A stretch of DNA of 64,000 bases from NCBI GenBank assembly GCA_030424715.1, contig JAUHWH010000004.1:158437-222436 (forward strand), written 5' to 3'. The notes under the pieces are model-generated. The model searched no databases, had not been told where the DNA came from, and saw nothing but the letters and a program-made list of their open reading frames with translations. The position numbers and the translations under genes are program-made. The first letter of the stretch is position 1. Each line of letters starts with the position of its first letter. Below, in pieces: positions 25,510 to 34,637 of the stretch. The DNA is from Bdellovibrionia bacterium. Lineage in GTDB: Bacteria; Bdellovibrionota; Bdellovibrionia; Bdellovibrionales; JAGQZY01.

Positions 25510-26612
25510 TTCCAGTTCTTTTTCAGTAGGGCCAGTCCCGCTGGCAACAAGATGATAGAGGGGAGCCAGGCGGCGAACCAGACGGGCACTGCGGGGGACT
25601 TTAGCAGGCTATTACCGATAATAAAGAGAATCCAGTACACCACAATGACACCAACACTGATGACCCCGCCTCCTGATTTTCCGCTGCGGTTGTTGGTGCG
25701 ACACCCGAGACCGATGCCAACCATGACAAACAATAAGCAGGCAAAGGAGAGAGCGAACCTTTTGTGCCATTCGTATTGAAAGTTGCGCAGCTCTTTGGGA
25801 TCTTTTGTGGTTTTTCGTAAATGGATGAGATCGTCATAGGTCAGACTGTTGATCGATTTGTTCCGCGTTTTTTTATTGGTCGGTTCCACAATTTGTAGGT
25901 CATAGGTTTGGAAGTGGATTTTAGTATGCCCCTCGTCGGACATCTTATGAATATCGCCATTGATCAATCGGACAAAGGCTTTGTAAGAATTAAAACTCTT
26001 CTCGCTAACAATTTTGCCTTTCTCAGAAATGATCGTAGTGGGGCTCGATTCATCCCGCTCGTCGTAGATAAACACGCTCTCGAGCTCTTCAGTGTCTTCA
26101 TTAATTTTATTAGCGTAAACCACAAGATTGAAAAACCCCGAAAACGTGCCTTCACCAATTCGCGAAATAATTTTTGAATTTCCGATGTCAGTGATTAAGA
26201 CCTCAAATTGTCGATTGCCCCAAGGGCCGACTTTAAATGAAGTGTAGCCAGACACGACGGCGATCACCAGTCCTAAGGTCAGACCGGGAGCGATGATCGG
26301 CCACATACTCAAACCCAGGGATTTAAAAGCGATGATTTCGGAATCCCCGGAGAGTCGGTTGTAGGAAAGCACGATAGCAAAAATCAGGCTCATTGGTAAA
26401 ATAGCCGGCAAAAAACTAATGGAGAGGTAAGAGAGAAGGTGCACGAGGGTTCGAAAGCTCACATCGTGCTGCAGAAGAGTGTCGGTGAGCTTAAGGACTT
26501 GAAAGAGGAGGAGTATCGAGACAAAGCTAATGACACCCACGAAAAAGGTGGGGACCATCTCAGAAATAATGTAATAAAAGACGAGTTTAAAACGTTTTAT
26601 TCGGAGCCCCAT
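25506..26612 (-). CDS. LptF/LptG-family lipopolysaccharide export permease
   Basis: The 368-residue protein has the YjgP/YjgQ layout: three N-terminal membrane helices, with SFLPAILPMSLIFAIVLSYNRLSGDSEIIAFKSLGLS as the family signature region, a periplasmic beta-jellyroll-like middle, then three C-terminal helices. Family members form the inner membrane part of the LptB2FG LPS extractor. Only one of the two permeases is present here; whether it is LptF or LptG cannot be decided. It is downstream of kdsA on the same strand, another LPS gene. Confidence 0.9.
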   Translation of the reverse strand: MGLRIKRFKLVFYYIISEMVPTFFVGVISFVSILLLFQVLKLTDTLLQHDVSFRTLVHLLSYLSISFLPAILPMSLIFAIVLSYNRLSGDSEIIAFKSLGLSMWPIIAPGLTLGLVIAVVSGYTSFKVGPWGNRQFEVLITDIGNSKIISRIGEGTFSGFFNLVVYANKINEDTEELESVFIYDERDESSPTTIISEKGKIVSEKSFNSYKAFVRLINGDIHKMSDEGHTKIHFQTYDLQIVEPTNKKTRNKSINSLTYDDLIHLRKTTKDPKELRNFQYEWHKRFALSFACLLFVMVGIGLGCRTNNRSGKSGGGVISVGVIVVYWILFIIGNSLLKSPAVPVWFAAWLPSIILLPAGLALLKKNWN

Positions 26613-26653
26613 GTCTGTATACGGCCGAGGGAGAGTATCCCCCGATCCTTCAT

Positions 26654-27550
26654 TTATACAGTCATTGTACCGACATTTTCAGGTTTTTGAATAGCTTTAC
26701 GCACATTCATGGCTTGAGTGATCAATCTTTCGAAATGAGCGAGGCGCAATTGCGAGGCGGCATCACATTTCGCCGTCATAGGGTCTGGGTGAGTTTCTAT
26801 GAAAAGAGAGTCAGTTCCTGCAGCCACTGAGGCTAAGGTCAAGTGAGGCACAAAGCGAGGCTCTCCGCCAGCAGGGTCCGCGCTACTGATACCATAGAGC
26901 CGAATGATGTGAGTGGCGTCAAAGCAAACAGGAGCTCCTAGCTGCTGCATAATTGGGATTGAGCGCATATCAGCCACAAGGCGATTGTATCCAAAAGAGG
27001 CTCCTCTTTCAGTGAGCAAGATATTCTTGTTGCCGGTGGATTGAATTTTTCCCACCACTCCGGCCATGCCTTCGGGAGCAAGAAATTGGCCCTTTTTCAC
27101 ATTAATGGCTTTCCCTGTTTTGCCGCATTCAATGGCCATCGATGTTTGTTGGCACATATAAGCCGGGATTTGCAGGACATCGACGTATTCGGCGGTGCGT
27201 GCCACGTCTTCGGTGCGGTGAACATCGGTTAAAACCGGCATTTGAAACTCTTTACGGATGTCGGCAAGAACCTGCAGTCCGTCCTCCATAAGGGGGCCTT
27301 TCCAGTTGCCAACAGCACCACGATTGTCTTTTTCATAAGAGCTCTTAAAAATGATCCCTATACCAAGGCGCTGACTAATCTCCGACAAGGCTTTTGCCGT
27401 GTTGAAGGCCATCTCTCTATTATCAATAACGCAAGGTCCGGCAATCACGGCTAAATCTTCACCGGAACCAATGTTAATTTTGTTATCGCCAACGGCCACG
27501 CTGAATTTTCGCTCCGGGAGCTGAATCTCTTCGACTCTTTGCTTGTCCAT
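26654..27550 (-). CDS. kdsA: 3-deoxy-8-phosphooctulonate synthase KdsA
   Basis: The start at 27550 has a GGAGG 5 bases upstream; 19 further in-frame residues are less likely. The 298-residue TIM-barrel enzyme shows AGPCVID, FKSSYEKDNRG, TDVHRTED, QIPAYMCQQT, LLTERGASFGYN, FDATHIIR and FIETHPDP. It condenses PEP with arabinose-5-phosphate to make Kdo-8-phosphate for LPS. Cys in AGPCVID, where the E. coli type enzyme has Asn, suggests the metal-dependent class II form (His, Glu and Asp ligands are in the other motifs). Confidence 0.96.
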   Translation of the reverse strand: MDKQRVEEIQLPERKFSVAVGDNKINIGSGEDLAVIAGPCVIDNREMAFNTAKALSEISQRLGIGIIFKSSYEKDNRGAVGNWKGPLMEDGLQVLADIRKEFQMPVLTDVHRTEDVARTAEYVDVLQIPAYMCQQTSMAIECGKTGKAINVKKGQFLAPEGMAGVVGKIQSTGNKNILLTERGASFGYNRLVADMRSIPIMQQLGAPVCFDATHIIRLYGISSADPAGGEPRFVPHLTLASVAAGTDSLFIETHPDPMTAKCDAASQLRLAHFERLITQAMNVRKAIQKPENVGTMTV

Positions 27551-27648
27551 GGATCCTCCACTTTTCTGGTGCTTTTGATTATCACCCATGAAAATGTGCG
27601 TCAACATTCGTTCAGTGACCCGAGCCTAAAAACAGGTGAGAATTGGGC

Positions 27649-28689
27649 ATGTCAAAGATCATGCTTGTTATCGACAATCAGGATGACCAAGAGTTTCTAG
27701 AGAAGGTCCTCGAAAGACTCAGTTATACCGTCATTTCCATGAAAAAAGGCACTGATTTGTCTGAGCAGCTGATCGACCATTTTCCCGATGTGGTCTTTGC
27801 ATCGACTTTGGGGCGAAACGCTAAAATTTTGTCAGCTTTGGGTAAAATTAAGCAGGTTCGCGGTAAGCCGAAGTTGGTGTTTGTTCGCCAGGAGAAAGAG
27901 GGTGGCGGTCTCAGCGCCGAGCAAAAGCGAATTATCGATGGGGTCCTCTATTCTCCGGTGGACCCCTTCAAGCTGATTGATCTTTTGGCAACGACCACTG
28001 AGGTGGACATTGTTGAGCTGCGGCGTCGTTACAACGAGATGCTTGCATCTGATCGTGGGGGCGGCTCCGCGCCAGACTCCTCTGAAGAAGAGGAAGAGCT
28101 GGTGACCGTGCAGAGTCCTCCAGAAAAGGGCAGAAAGCCAGAGTCTGAGTACGGCGTCACCCAGGTGTTGGGCAAAAATAGAACAGCGGGCGCAACAACC
28201 ATTGAAAACGATCCAGACGTTAAATCAATTCAGACGCCTGTAGGGTCTGATGATGGGAGCCCGTCGTCAGAGTCAATCACCGTCTCCGGAGCTGAGAAAG
28301 CTTCTGGTTCGAAAACGTCCGGCCCCCTCGAAGCCATGAACCATGCTCCTGAAGCCCCAAAAACTTCTCGTGAGGGTGGGACCTACGAAAAACCCACCCC
28401 GAAACCTCCCAGAGAGGGGGAACCAGTCAGCACTCCTGTACCGCAAGGGAAGCCCAGGGGCGGTGTTAGCAGTCTCATCAGCGATGAAGCACGCAAGAAA
28501 AAGTATCAGGAATGGGTGGAGAAGCTCAAGGCCAATGGCCCGCCCCCGCAACCCCTAGACATCCAACAGCTGAGGCAAAAACAATCCATGCAATCGAAAG
28601 AAGTGCAAGAGAAGCCTGAGGCGAAGGAAAACCGTAAACACTTTTTAAAGACTTTGTTTGCAATGAATTTGTCAGACTCGAAGAGCTAA
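27649..28689 (+). CDS. Degenerate receiver-domain protein with long disordered tail
   Basis: The start at 27649 has AGGTGAG 8 bases upstream; an in-frame TTG 6 bases before is less likely. Residues 1-120 follow the response-regulator pattern (IMLVIDNQDDQ, FPDVVFAS, GVLYSPVDPFKLIDLL). The phospho-acceptor Asp position reads Ser/Ala and the conserved Lys of the KP motif is missing, so it is probably a pseudo-receiver. The rest is low-complexity, rich in Glu, Ser, Pro and Lys, with a basic conserved-looking end (ARKKKYQEWVEKLK). It is convergent with another receiver protein 5 bases away. Function unknown. Confidence 0.65.
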   Translation: MSKIMLVIDNQDDQEFLEKVLERLSYTVISMKKGTDLSEQLIDHFPDVVFASTLGRNAKILSALGKIKQVRGKPKLVFVRQEKEGGGLSAEQKRIIDGVLYSPVDPFKLIDLLATTTEVDIVELRRRYNEMLASDRGGGSAPDSSEEEEELVTVQSPPEKGRKPESEYGVTQVLGKNRTAGATTIENDPDVKSIQTPVGSDDGSPSSESITVSGAEKASGSKTSGPLEAMNHAPEAPKTSREGGTYEKPTPKPPREGEPVSTPVPQGKPRGGVSSLISDEARKKKYQEWVEKLKANGPPPQPLDIQQLRQKQSMQSKEVQEKPEAKENRKHFLKTLFAMNLSDSKS

Positions 28690-28694
28690 GACGA

Positions 28695-30623
28695 CTACTT
28701 TTTGAAGAGAGAGCCGACCACATCTCGCAGATCGGTTTGAAAAATACTGGTGGACTCTTTTTTTGTGCCCAGATTGCTGAGTTCCCGCCGAGCACTAATA
28801 AACTGACCATCAACGTTAAGAGCTGTGGCAAAGTACTTTCGCGCCCGCTCTTGGTCGCCGAGGAGACTGTAGTACAGCCCACGGCAGTGGTAGTAAGGGG
28901 CACTGTCTCTGGCCTCAATTTGAATCATATTCAGTCGCTTATCGATGTCGGTCATAAATGCTTCGCTGAGGTTTTTGACTAGTTTCATGTCGACCCAGCA
29001 GAGATGGGTTTTTATTTCAGGCGAATTGGGATTGAGTTTGGTCGCTTTTTGTAGAGAGTGTTTGGCCTGAGAGTATTGCCCTTGTGAAAGTAAGTTTTTG
29101 GCGACTTCAAAAATTTGATCTCCATGCATCAGCTTTTCAGACTGGCCCACCTCGAGGTCGTTTAGATACTTTTGCTTGCGCTCTTCTTTTTTCAAAGTGT
29201 CGTAGGCCACTTGGATTTTTTCAAACACCTTCTCTGAAAGTTCGACAATCTGGGGAGGGGTTCCTTGATTGAGTTTGTCGGGGTGGAGAACTTTCGCCAA
29301 ATCAAAGTAAGCTTTCTTAATGTCACCTTGTTTTGCACTTCGACTGACTCCTAGGCGTTCGAAATAGTTTTTGCCATCAAGCTCCACTTGTAGCTTCTGA
29401 AGGCGCTTTGTCTGGTGACTGAAGTTCAATGTCTTGTGAGTGTTATTCACCGAGATAAAGCCCATTAAGTTTAAATAGTGCAATAACTTTAAAACGTTGC
29501 CCTCAATGGTGGAGTTTTTTGAGAGTAGCTCTTCGATGGAGGTGCCTCTTTGCAGTTGCGCTTCAACCGAAGGAAGAGTTCGTGAAATGAATGGGTAGAG
29601 TCGTTGTTTGTTGAGCTCATTTTTTGAGTCTTCGTTTAACTCAATGAGGTTCTGGTTGAGGGGGAGGTAATGGGTCTTTAACCAGTCTTCTCGTATCGTT
29701 CCCTCTAGAGTGTCTAAAATAAACTGCGAAAAGTCAGTTTCGTCGATGTTTGCAATGATAGCGATTTCGTCGGATTTTACAAAATTCAACTCCATCTGAG
29801 AGTCGGCCATCAGTCTTTTTAAACGCCACATGAGCTGCTCTTTTAAGACAATACTGATCGCGTGAGGACTCACATAGTTGTTCTCAACCAAGAACTGTCC
29901 AATTTTTTTATTATTGTTGTTGTTTTCAAGAGCCTGATTCAGGTCTGTCCGGCTTAGATAGCCTTGTTCGACAAGGAGGAGCCCTAAAAGTGAGGCTTCA
30001 TTTTTAATATGCACCTGAACAATCGATCCTTTTGAAAAACCCACACCCGCGATATCGCCGTTGGTACAGGCTATATTGAGATGCCCTGTGGCTTTGTTGT
30101 CGACCAACAACTTAAGAACCCAAGGCAGGTCAAAGTTGTGCAGGCCTTCTGTGTTGTTCATCAGCTTTATGAGTTTGCGCGTCGAGATGTCACGATCGAG
30201 ATAAAGTCGAACCAGTGGATTAAAGCCGTCCTCGGCCTCGTCGACGCCGCTAAAAAGGCTCTCCAGTTCCGAGACCATCGACTTGAGATCAAAAGGTTTG
30301 CTGAAGAAATTGTGAGCTTCGGTCTTTTTTATAGCGGAACTGATAAACTGTTTGTCTTTGAAAATTCCGCTCATCAAAAAGAGATGGGGGGTGCTCGTGA
30401 GGCTCGACTGCAGCTTTTTTACCAGCTCAAGGCCATTCATTTTTGGAAGCATGCAGTCGATAACGAGAACATGAACATCTTGCAACTTTGTGTAATTCAG
30501 GGCCTCTTCTGGCGAATACACGCAATAGCAGCGAAAGCCGACCCGAGAAATGGCTTTTTTTAAGCTTTCCGCGAAAGACTTGTCGTCATCGACAATGAGG
30601 ACGTTGTATTCTTCATATCCCAT
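28695..30623 (-). CDS. Response receiver - DUF4388/PATAN-like - J-domain - TPR fusion protein
   Basis: The 642-residue protein has an intact receiver (DDD at 12-14, phospho-Asp56, Lys109 in SKPF). A DUF4388/PATAN-like region (about 140-270, with TGHLNIACTNGDIAGVGFSKGSIV) includes an Asn run. A winged-helix-like segment follows at about 340-400. A J-domain with HPD at 447-449 (about 419-485) comes next, then TPR helices to the end. A J-domain recruits Hsp70 (DnaK), so phosphorylation may control chaperone recruitment. No partner histidine kinase is adjacent. Such fusions resemble the large signalling proteins of delta-proteobacteria and Bdellovibrio. The assignments of the second and third regions are tentative. 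Confidence 0.8.
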   Translation of the reverse strand: MGYEEYNVLIVDDDKSFAESLKKAISRVGFRCYCVYSPEEALNYTKLQDVHVLVIDCMLPKMNGLELVKKLQSSLTSTPHLFLMSGIFKDKQFISSAIKKTEAHNFFSKPFDLKSMVSELESLFSGVDEAEDGFNPLVRLYLDRDISTRKLIKLMNNTEGLHNFDLPWVLKLLVDNKATGHLNIACTNGDIAGVGFSKGSIVQVHIKNEASLLGLLLVEQGYLSRTDLNQALENNNNNKKIGQFLVENNYVSPHAISIVLKEQLMWRLKRLMADSQMELNFVKSDEIAIIANIDETDFSQFILDTLEGTIREDWLKTHYLPLNQNLIELNEDSKNELNKQRLYPFISRTLPSVEAQLQRGTSIEELLSKNSTIEGNVLKLLHYLNLMGFISVNNTHKTLNFSHQTKRLQKLQVELDGKNYFERLGVSRSAKQGDIKKAYFDLAKVLHPDKLNQGTPPQIVELSEKVFEKIQVAYDTLKKEERKQKYLNDLEVGQSEKLMHGDQIFEVAKNLLSQGQYSQAKHSLQKATKLNPNSPEIKTHLCWVDMKLVKNLSEAFMTDIDKRLNMIQIEARDSAPYYHCRGLYYSLLGDQERARKYFATALNVDGQFISARRELSNLGTKKESTSIFQTDLRDVVGSLFKK

Positions 30624-30687
30624 AGCTTGACTATCGGCAATTTGACCGCAATTTTAAAGGGTAACAACTAGAAATAAAGGAGGTTTC

Positions 30688-31008
30688 ATGGAACCTATAC
30701 ATACGTCTGATGCAAATTTTGAAAAGGATGTTCTCAAGTCGGCCACGCCTGTTTTGGTGGATTTTTGGGCAGAATGGTGTGGCCCCTGTAAAGCTTTGGG
30801 TCCCAAACTCGATGAAATCGCCAAAGAATACGGTGGCAAGCTGACGGTCGCGAAAGTGGATATTGATCAGAACAAAGAAACCCCGACCACTTATGGTGTG
30901 AGAGGTGTTCCGACTTTGGCCTTGTTCAAAGACGGGCAGATTATTGATCAGATTGTTGGAAACCACCCAAAAGAGAACATCACGGCTTTACTCGACAAGC
31001 ATATGTAA
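30688..31008 (+). CDS. trxA: Thioredoxin
   Basis: The 106-residue thioredoxin has the active site WAEWCGPCK, the cis-Pro loop RGVPTLALF and GNHPKENI. A strong AAAGGAGG ribosome binding site lies 5 bases before the ATG. It is a cytoplasmic disulphide reductant, transcribed alone, divergent from the receiver-J-domain gene and convergent with rodA. Confidence 0.96.
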   Translation: MEPIHTSDANFEKDVLKSATPVLVDFWAEWCGPCKALGPKLDEIAKEYGGKLTVAKVDIDQNKETPTTYGVRGVPTLALFKDGQIIDQIVGNHPKENITALLDKHM

Positions 31009-31021
31009 AAACCGTTGTTGG

Positions 31022-31041
31022 GGCATTGCTTGTTCAATGCC
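31022..31041. terminator. Hairpin between convergent trxA and rodA
   Basis: Perfect 7-bp stem GGCATTG / CAATGCC with a 6-base loop, in the 56 bases between two convergent stops. There is no T-run, so it may serve both directions weakly. Confidence 0.5.
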
Positions 31042-31064
31042 TCGGCCTGACCAGTGCATGGCCT

Positions 31065-32186
31065 TTAGAACATAAACCGTCTATTTCCAACAGAAGCCAC
31101 AATCCCCAGGCTGGTCATAAAAGTGACCATACTCGAGCCGCCGTAAGACAGCAGTGGTAGGGGGACTCCCACAATGGGCATAAGACCTGCCACCATCCCG
31201 ATGTTGATAATCAGGTGCCAGAAAATAAAGGCTGCCACCCCCACGCATATCAACGCGCCCGCCCTATCGCCGCTGTTTCTGGCGATATTCAGAATAATGA
31301 TCAGTAAGACTAGAAAAGTCATAAGAGTGATAAAGCCACCGATGAACCCAAACTCTTCACTGAGAACGCAAAATATGAAATCGGAATGGCGTTCCGGTAA
31401 AAACTGCAATTGGTTTTGAGAGCCGTCTCGGTAACCTCGCCCCAGTATCTGGCCACTGCCGATGGCAATCTTGGCTTGAATACTGTTGTAGCCCGTTCCG
31501 CGTGGGTCTCTCTCTGGGTTGAGAAAGTTTCGCACACGGTTTTTTTGATAAGGCTTCAGAGCATAGTTCCATGCCGCGGGCAGAGAGATGGCCAGTATTG
31601 CCACCAAAGTAAAAAGAACCTTTCTTTTTACTTTGAGAAACAAAATCATTGAAGAGGGAATGGCGAGAAGTAACATAGCCGTGCCCAAGTCAGGTTGTTT
31701 GTAGGTTAATAAAAATGGGATCCCAAGAATGAGCCCCGGTTTAACCAAGTCTTTAAAATCAAAATTTTGCAGTTTATGGCGGGCCAAGAAACCCGCCATG
31801 AAGAGAATTAAAAAAAACTTCATGGATTCGGAGGGTTGATAGTTAAACACCATCAAATCAAGCCACCGTCGCGAGCCATAGATGCGCTTGCCGACCAAAA
31901 GAACCAGCACCAGAGCAATCAAGTTAGCCCAATAAAAGACGGGGGAGTATTTGATCAGGCTTTTGTAGTCAATTCTTGAGATGACAAGAAAGGCGCTCCA
32001 GCCGATGGCGATCCAAATCAGTTGCGAGCGAAAAACTCCGGTCAAGTGATCGGTTGAGTAGGCAGCGCTATAAAGGTTGATGATACCGATCACCTGCAGA
32101 AACAAGATGACGACGGCAAAGTCCCAGTTGAAGCGCTTCAGAGCAGACCGACTTTCTATTTTTAAATCAAGATTTTGGCTTATCAT
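31065..32186 (-). CDS. rodA: Rod shape-determining SEDS peptidoglycan polymerase RodA
   Basis: The 373-residue, ten-helix SEDS protein carries the family motifs GSRRWL, QPSESMKFF, KQPDLGTA, ER..DFIF..L.EEFGF and PIVGVPLPLLSYGGSS. RodA polymerises lipid II and pairs with the class B PBP2. It overlaps the upstream mrdA gene by 20 bases. It is the last gene of mreC-mreD-mrdA-rodA, the elongasome operon. Confidence 0.96.
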   Translation of the reverse strand: MISQNLDLKIESRSALKRFNWDFAVVILFLQVIGIINLYSAAYSTDHLTGVFRSQLIWIAIGWSAFLVISRIDYKSLIKYSPVFYWANLIALVLVLLVGKRIYGSRRWLDLMVFNYQPSESMKFFLILFMAGFLARHKLQNFDFKDLVKPGLILGIPFLLTYKQPDLGTAMLLLAIPSSMILFLKVKRKVLFTLVAILAISLPAAWNYALKPYQKNRVRNFLNPERDPRGTGYNSIQAKIAIGSGQILGRGYRDGSQNQLQFLPERHSDFIFCVLSEEFGFIGGFITLMTFLVLLIIILNIARNSGDRAGALICVGVAAFIFWHLIINIGMVAGLMPIVGVPLPLLSYGGSSMVTFMTSLGIVASVGNRRFMF

Positions 32187-34122
32187 CGTCGACCCTCAGG
32201 TTGTGATACTTTTTGAAAAAAGCCTCAAAGACTTCTTTTGCGATAGGCACCGCTGCCGCCGAGGTGCAGGAGTGTTCGGTCAAGACGGCAACAGTGATGC
32301 GAGGTTTGTCTTCAAAGGAGCCGTATCCCACAAACCATCCATTGTGTTTTTCTTTTTTAGCCCGTTTTGGACAAGGTTTGTAAATTTGATCGGCTGAAAA
32401 TCGCCTGACTTGGGCGGTTCCAGTTTTGCCAGCAACACTGAAGGGCTTTTTGAAGCGAGCTCTCCGGGCCGTGCCCTGGCGACCATTGACAACACGATCC
32501 AGGCCCTGCTTGACCACTTTGAAATGTTTTTTGTCGACAAAATAGTCCGCTTCGGTGTCGGCGGATAAATGCCGAACCATTGTGGGTTCAAATTCCTTTT
32601 CCTTGAATTCCCAATTGGAGATCTTTGCTGGTTCCATTTTTTTAATAATCTTGGGTTTGTACACAGCTCCGTCCATGGCAATGGCAGAGTAGGCCTGGGC
32701 TAATTGTAAGGTGGTCACAAGCACATGCCCTTGCCCAATGGCGGTGTTCAAGCTTTCGCCGTCTTGCCATGGCTCTCCCCAGCGTTTCTCTTTCCAGGCC
32801 CGGGTGGGAACATGTCCTTTGACCTCTCCGCGGATGGGGATTCCAGTGGTCGCTCCCAGGCCGAGGGCTGTTGCTACAGTGGCCATTTTGTCGGGCCCTA
32901 GCTCCAGTCCTAGTTTGTAAAAAAAGACGTTACTTGAGCGTTCAAGTGCTTCTCTCACTTCGATGTATCCCTGTCCCGTTTGGGTGTGGTCATGCCATAC
33001 CCGCCGCCCCAGTTTAAAACTTGAAGGGGCGTAAACATGCTGATTGGCTTTAATGGCCCCCGCTTGTAACCCCGCCAGAGCAACGATGGGTTTAAAGGTC
33101 GAGCCAGGGGCATAGTGATCTTGGATGGCCTTGTTACGAAGCGGACGATCGGAATTGTTGACCCACTTTCTCCAGACTTCGGGGCTGAGTCGTTTGGAGA
33201 ACTCGTTGGGATCAAAGCTGGGGTGACTGACCCAAGCAAGGATTTCTCCTTCTGGAGTCATTGCCACCAGTGAGCCGACGCGATCGTATTTTTCGAAGGC
33301 TTCAGAGGCCTTCTGCTGTAGCTCAATATCAAGAGTGGTGTATATGTCTGAACCAGGCTGTGAGGGAGTGTTTTTAAGGACTTCACCGATGGCATTCATA
33401 ATCCTTTGGGTGCGCTTTTGTCCTTTGGCATCAACGATCACAAAAGACTGCCCCTTGCGTCCTCGCAGACTGAGATCGAAAGCTTCTTCTAAGCCTTTCT
33501 TACCGACAATGTCTTTTTGTTTGAACTTCACTTTGTTGTCATACTGCTTGTTGAGTCGTGGGATTTCTTTTTTTGAAATCTCCCGAACATAGCCGAGGGT
33601 GTGGGCCACTTCTCCTGCATAGGGATAATGGCGGAGGATAAATTCCTCGGCGGCAAGCCCCGGATGATCGAGCTTTATGAGCTCCACCTTAAAAAGTTCG
33701 TCGCGGCTCAAATGTCTTTTAATATCCACGGGAAAGAAGGGGCCGTTTTGGCGCCGAGACCGTTTGACCTTTCGAATGACATCTTCAACGTCAATACCCA
33801 GAGCCGGAGCCAGGTCGGCGGCGAGCTTGTCCAGATCTTCGGTGTACTGAGGAGTGATGATAGCCTTATAAGCGGGTAGATTTTCAACCAACACTTTACC
33901 GTCGCGATCATAAATTCGCCCCCTCGGTGCGTAAACATCCGAAGACTTTAAAAGGTTTTGGTTGGAAAACTCGCGAAACTCTTCGCCGTGAATGATTTGT
34001 AAAAACCAGAGTCGGCTCACCAATATGAGAAAGAAAAAGACAATAAAAATCTTCGCCGCTTTAAAATTGAGGTCGAAAGTGAACTGATCTGAATTCTGTT
34101 GAGAAAAGAAAAGTTTGCCCAT
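32167..34122 (-). CDS. mrdA: Penicillin-binding protein 2 (peptidoglycan transpeptidase)
   Basis: The 651-residue class B PBP has one N-terminal membrane helix, the dimerisation region (RGRIYDRDGKVL), and the transpeptidase motifs SxxK in APGSTFKP, SxN in ERSSNVFFYKLG and KTG in AGKTGTAQ. It crosslinks side-wall peptidoglycan together with RodA. Its ATG overlaps the mreD stop by one base (TAATG), and its end overlaps rodA by 20 bases. Confidence 0.95.
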   Translation of the reverse strand: MGKLFFSQQNSDQFTFDLNFKAAKIFIVFFFLILVSRLWFLQIIHGEEFREFSNQNLLKSSDVYAPRGRIYDRDGKVLVENLPAYKAIITPQYTEDLDKLAADLAPALGIDVEDVIRKVKRSRRQNGPFFPVDIKRHLSRDELFKVELIKLDHPGLAAEEFILRHYPYAGEVAHTLGYVREISKKEIPRLNKQYDNKVKFKQKDIVGKKGLEEAFDLSLRGRKGQSFVIVDAKGQKRTQRIMNAIGEVLKNTPSQPGSDIYTTLDIELQQKASEAFEKYDRVGSLVAMTPEGEILAWVSHPSFDPNEFSKRLSPEVWRKWVNNSDRPLRNKAIQDHYAPGSTFKPIVALAGLQAGAIKANQHVYAPSSFKLGRRVWHDHTQTGQGYIEVREALERSSNVFFYKLGLELGPDKMATVATALGLGATTGIPIRGEVKGHVPTRAWKEKRWGEPWQDGESLNTAIGQGHVLVTTLQLAQAYSAIAMDGAVYKPKIIKKMEPAKISNWEFKEKEFEPTMVRHLSADTEADYFVDKKHFKVVKQGLDRVVNGRQGTARRARFKKPFSVAGKTGTAQVRRFSADQIYKPCPKRAKKEKHNGWFVGYGSFEDKPRITVAVLTEHSCTSAAAVPIAKEVFEAFFKKYHNLRVDDDKPKS

Positions 34123-34634
34123 TAAATCCTAAGGTTTTGTAACGTATCAATGCGTTCGTAAGCAATTTTTTGGTCTATTTTATCTAAAAGAAAAACAAAG
34201 GGGGGAGCGAAGACCAGGGTCGAAATGGAGAGGCTCACCCAGCTGATAATGGGGGGCGGGTTAAAGCCCAACTGAACAGCATCAATAAGCCAGTCGCTGA
34301 ACATAAAAACAAAGGACCCGCCTGCGCAGGCCAATGAGATATGCCAATGGTTGGTATGGAATCTTTCACGAATCAGGTAGAAAAAAAAGCTGAGCAGGTT
34401 GAGAAAAATCAGCAAGCGACTGATCGAAACTGAAGAAAAAGAAATGATGACAAAAGCATGGGCCAGATTCGTGAGCAGAGAGAAGCTCAAGCTTTTTCGA
34501 AACGAATAGAATGCGAAGATAATAAACCAAAAGGCTGGAAGCGGAATCGGAAAAAAATAGAAACTGCTTTGCAGACCAGACAGGATGAAGCTTAATCCGA
34601 GAGCGATACTGGCAAAAACAAGTGTCTTTTTCAT
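34122..34634 (-). CDS. mreD: Rod shape-determining protein MreD
   Basis: The 170-residue protein has about five hydrophobic helices and an FYFFPIPLPAFWFIIFAFY-type first loop. The identification rests on size, topology and position between mreC and mrdA, because MreD sequence is poorly conserved. It bridges MreC with the MreB/PBP2 elongation machinery in the inner membrane. The gap to mreC is 3 bases. Confidence 0.85.
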   Translation of the reverse strand: MKKTLVFASIALGLSFILSGLQSSFYFFPIPLPAFWFIIFAFYSFRKSLSFSLLTNLAHAFVIISFSSVSISRLLIFLNLLSFFFYLIRERFHTNHWHISLACAGGSFVFMFSDWLIDAVQLGFNPPPIISWVSLSISTLVFAPPFVFLLDKIDQKIAYERIDTLQNLRI

Positions 34635-34637
34635 AGC

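Noticed and set aside
30081-30563. 160-codon plus-strand frame inside the receiver-J-domain gene
   Set aside because: Antisense to a well-conserved receiver domain; no signature of its own.
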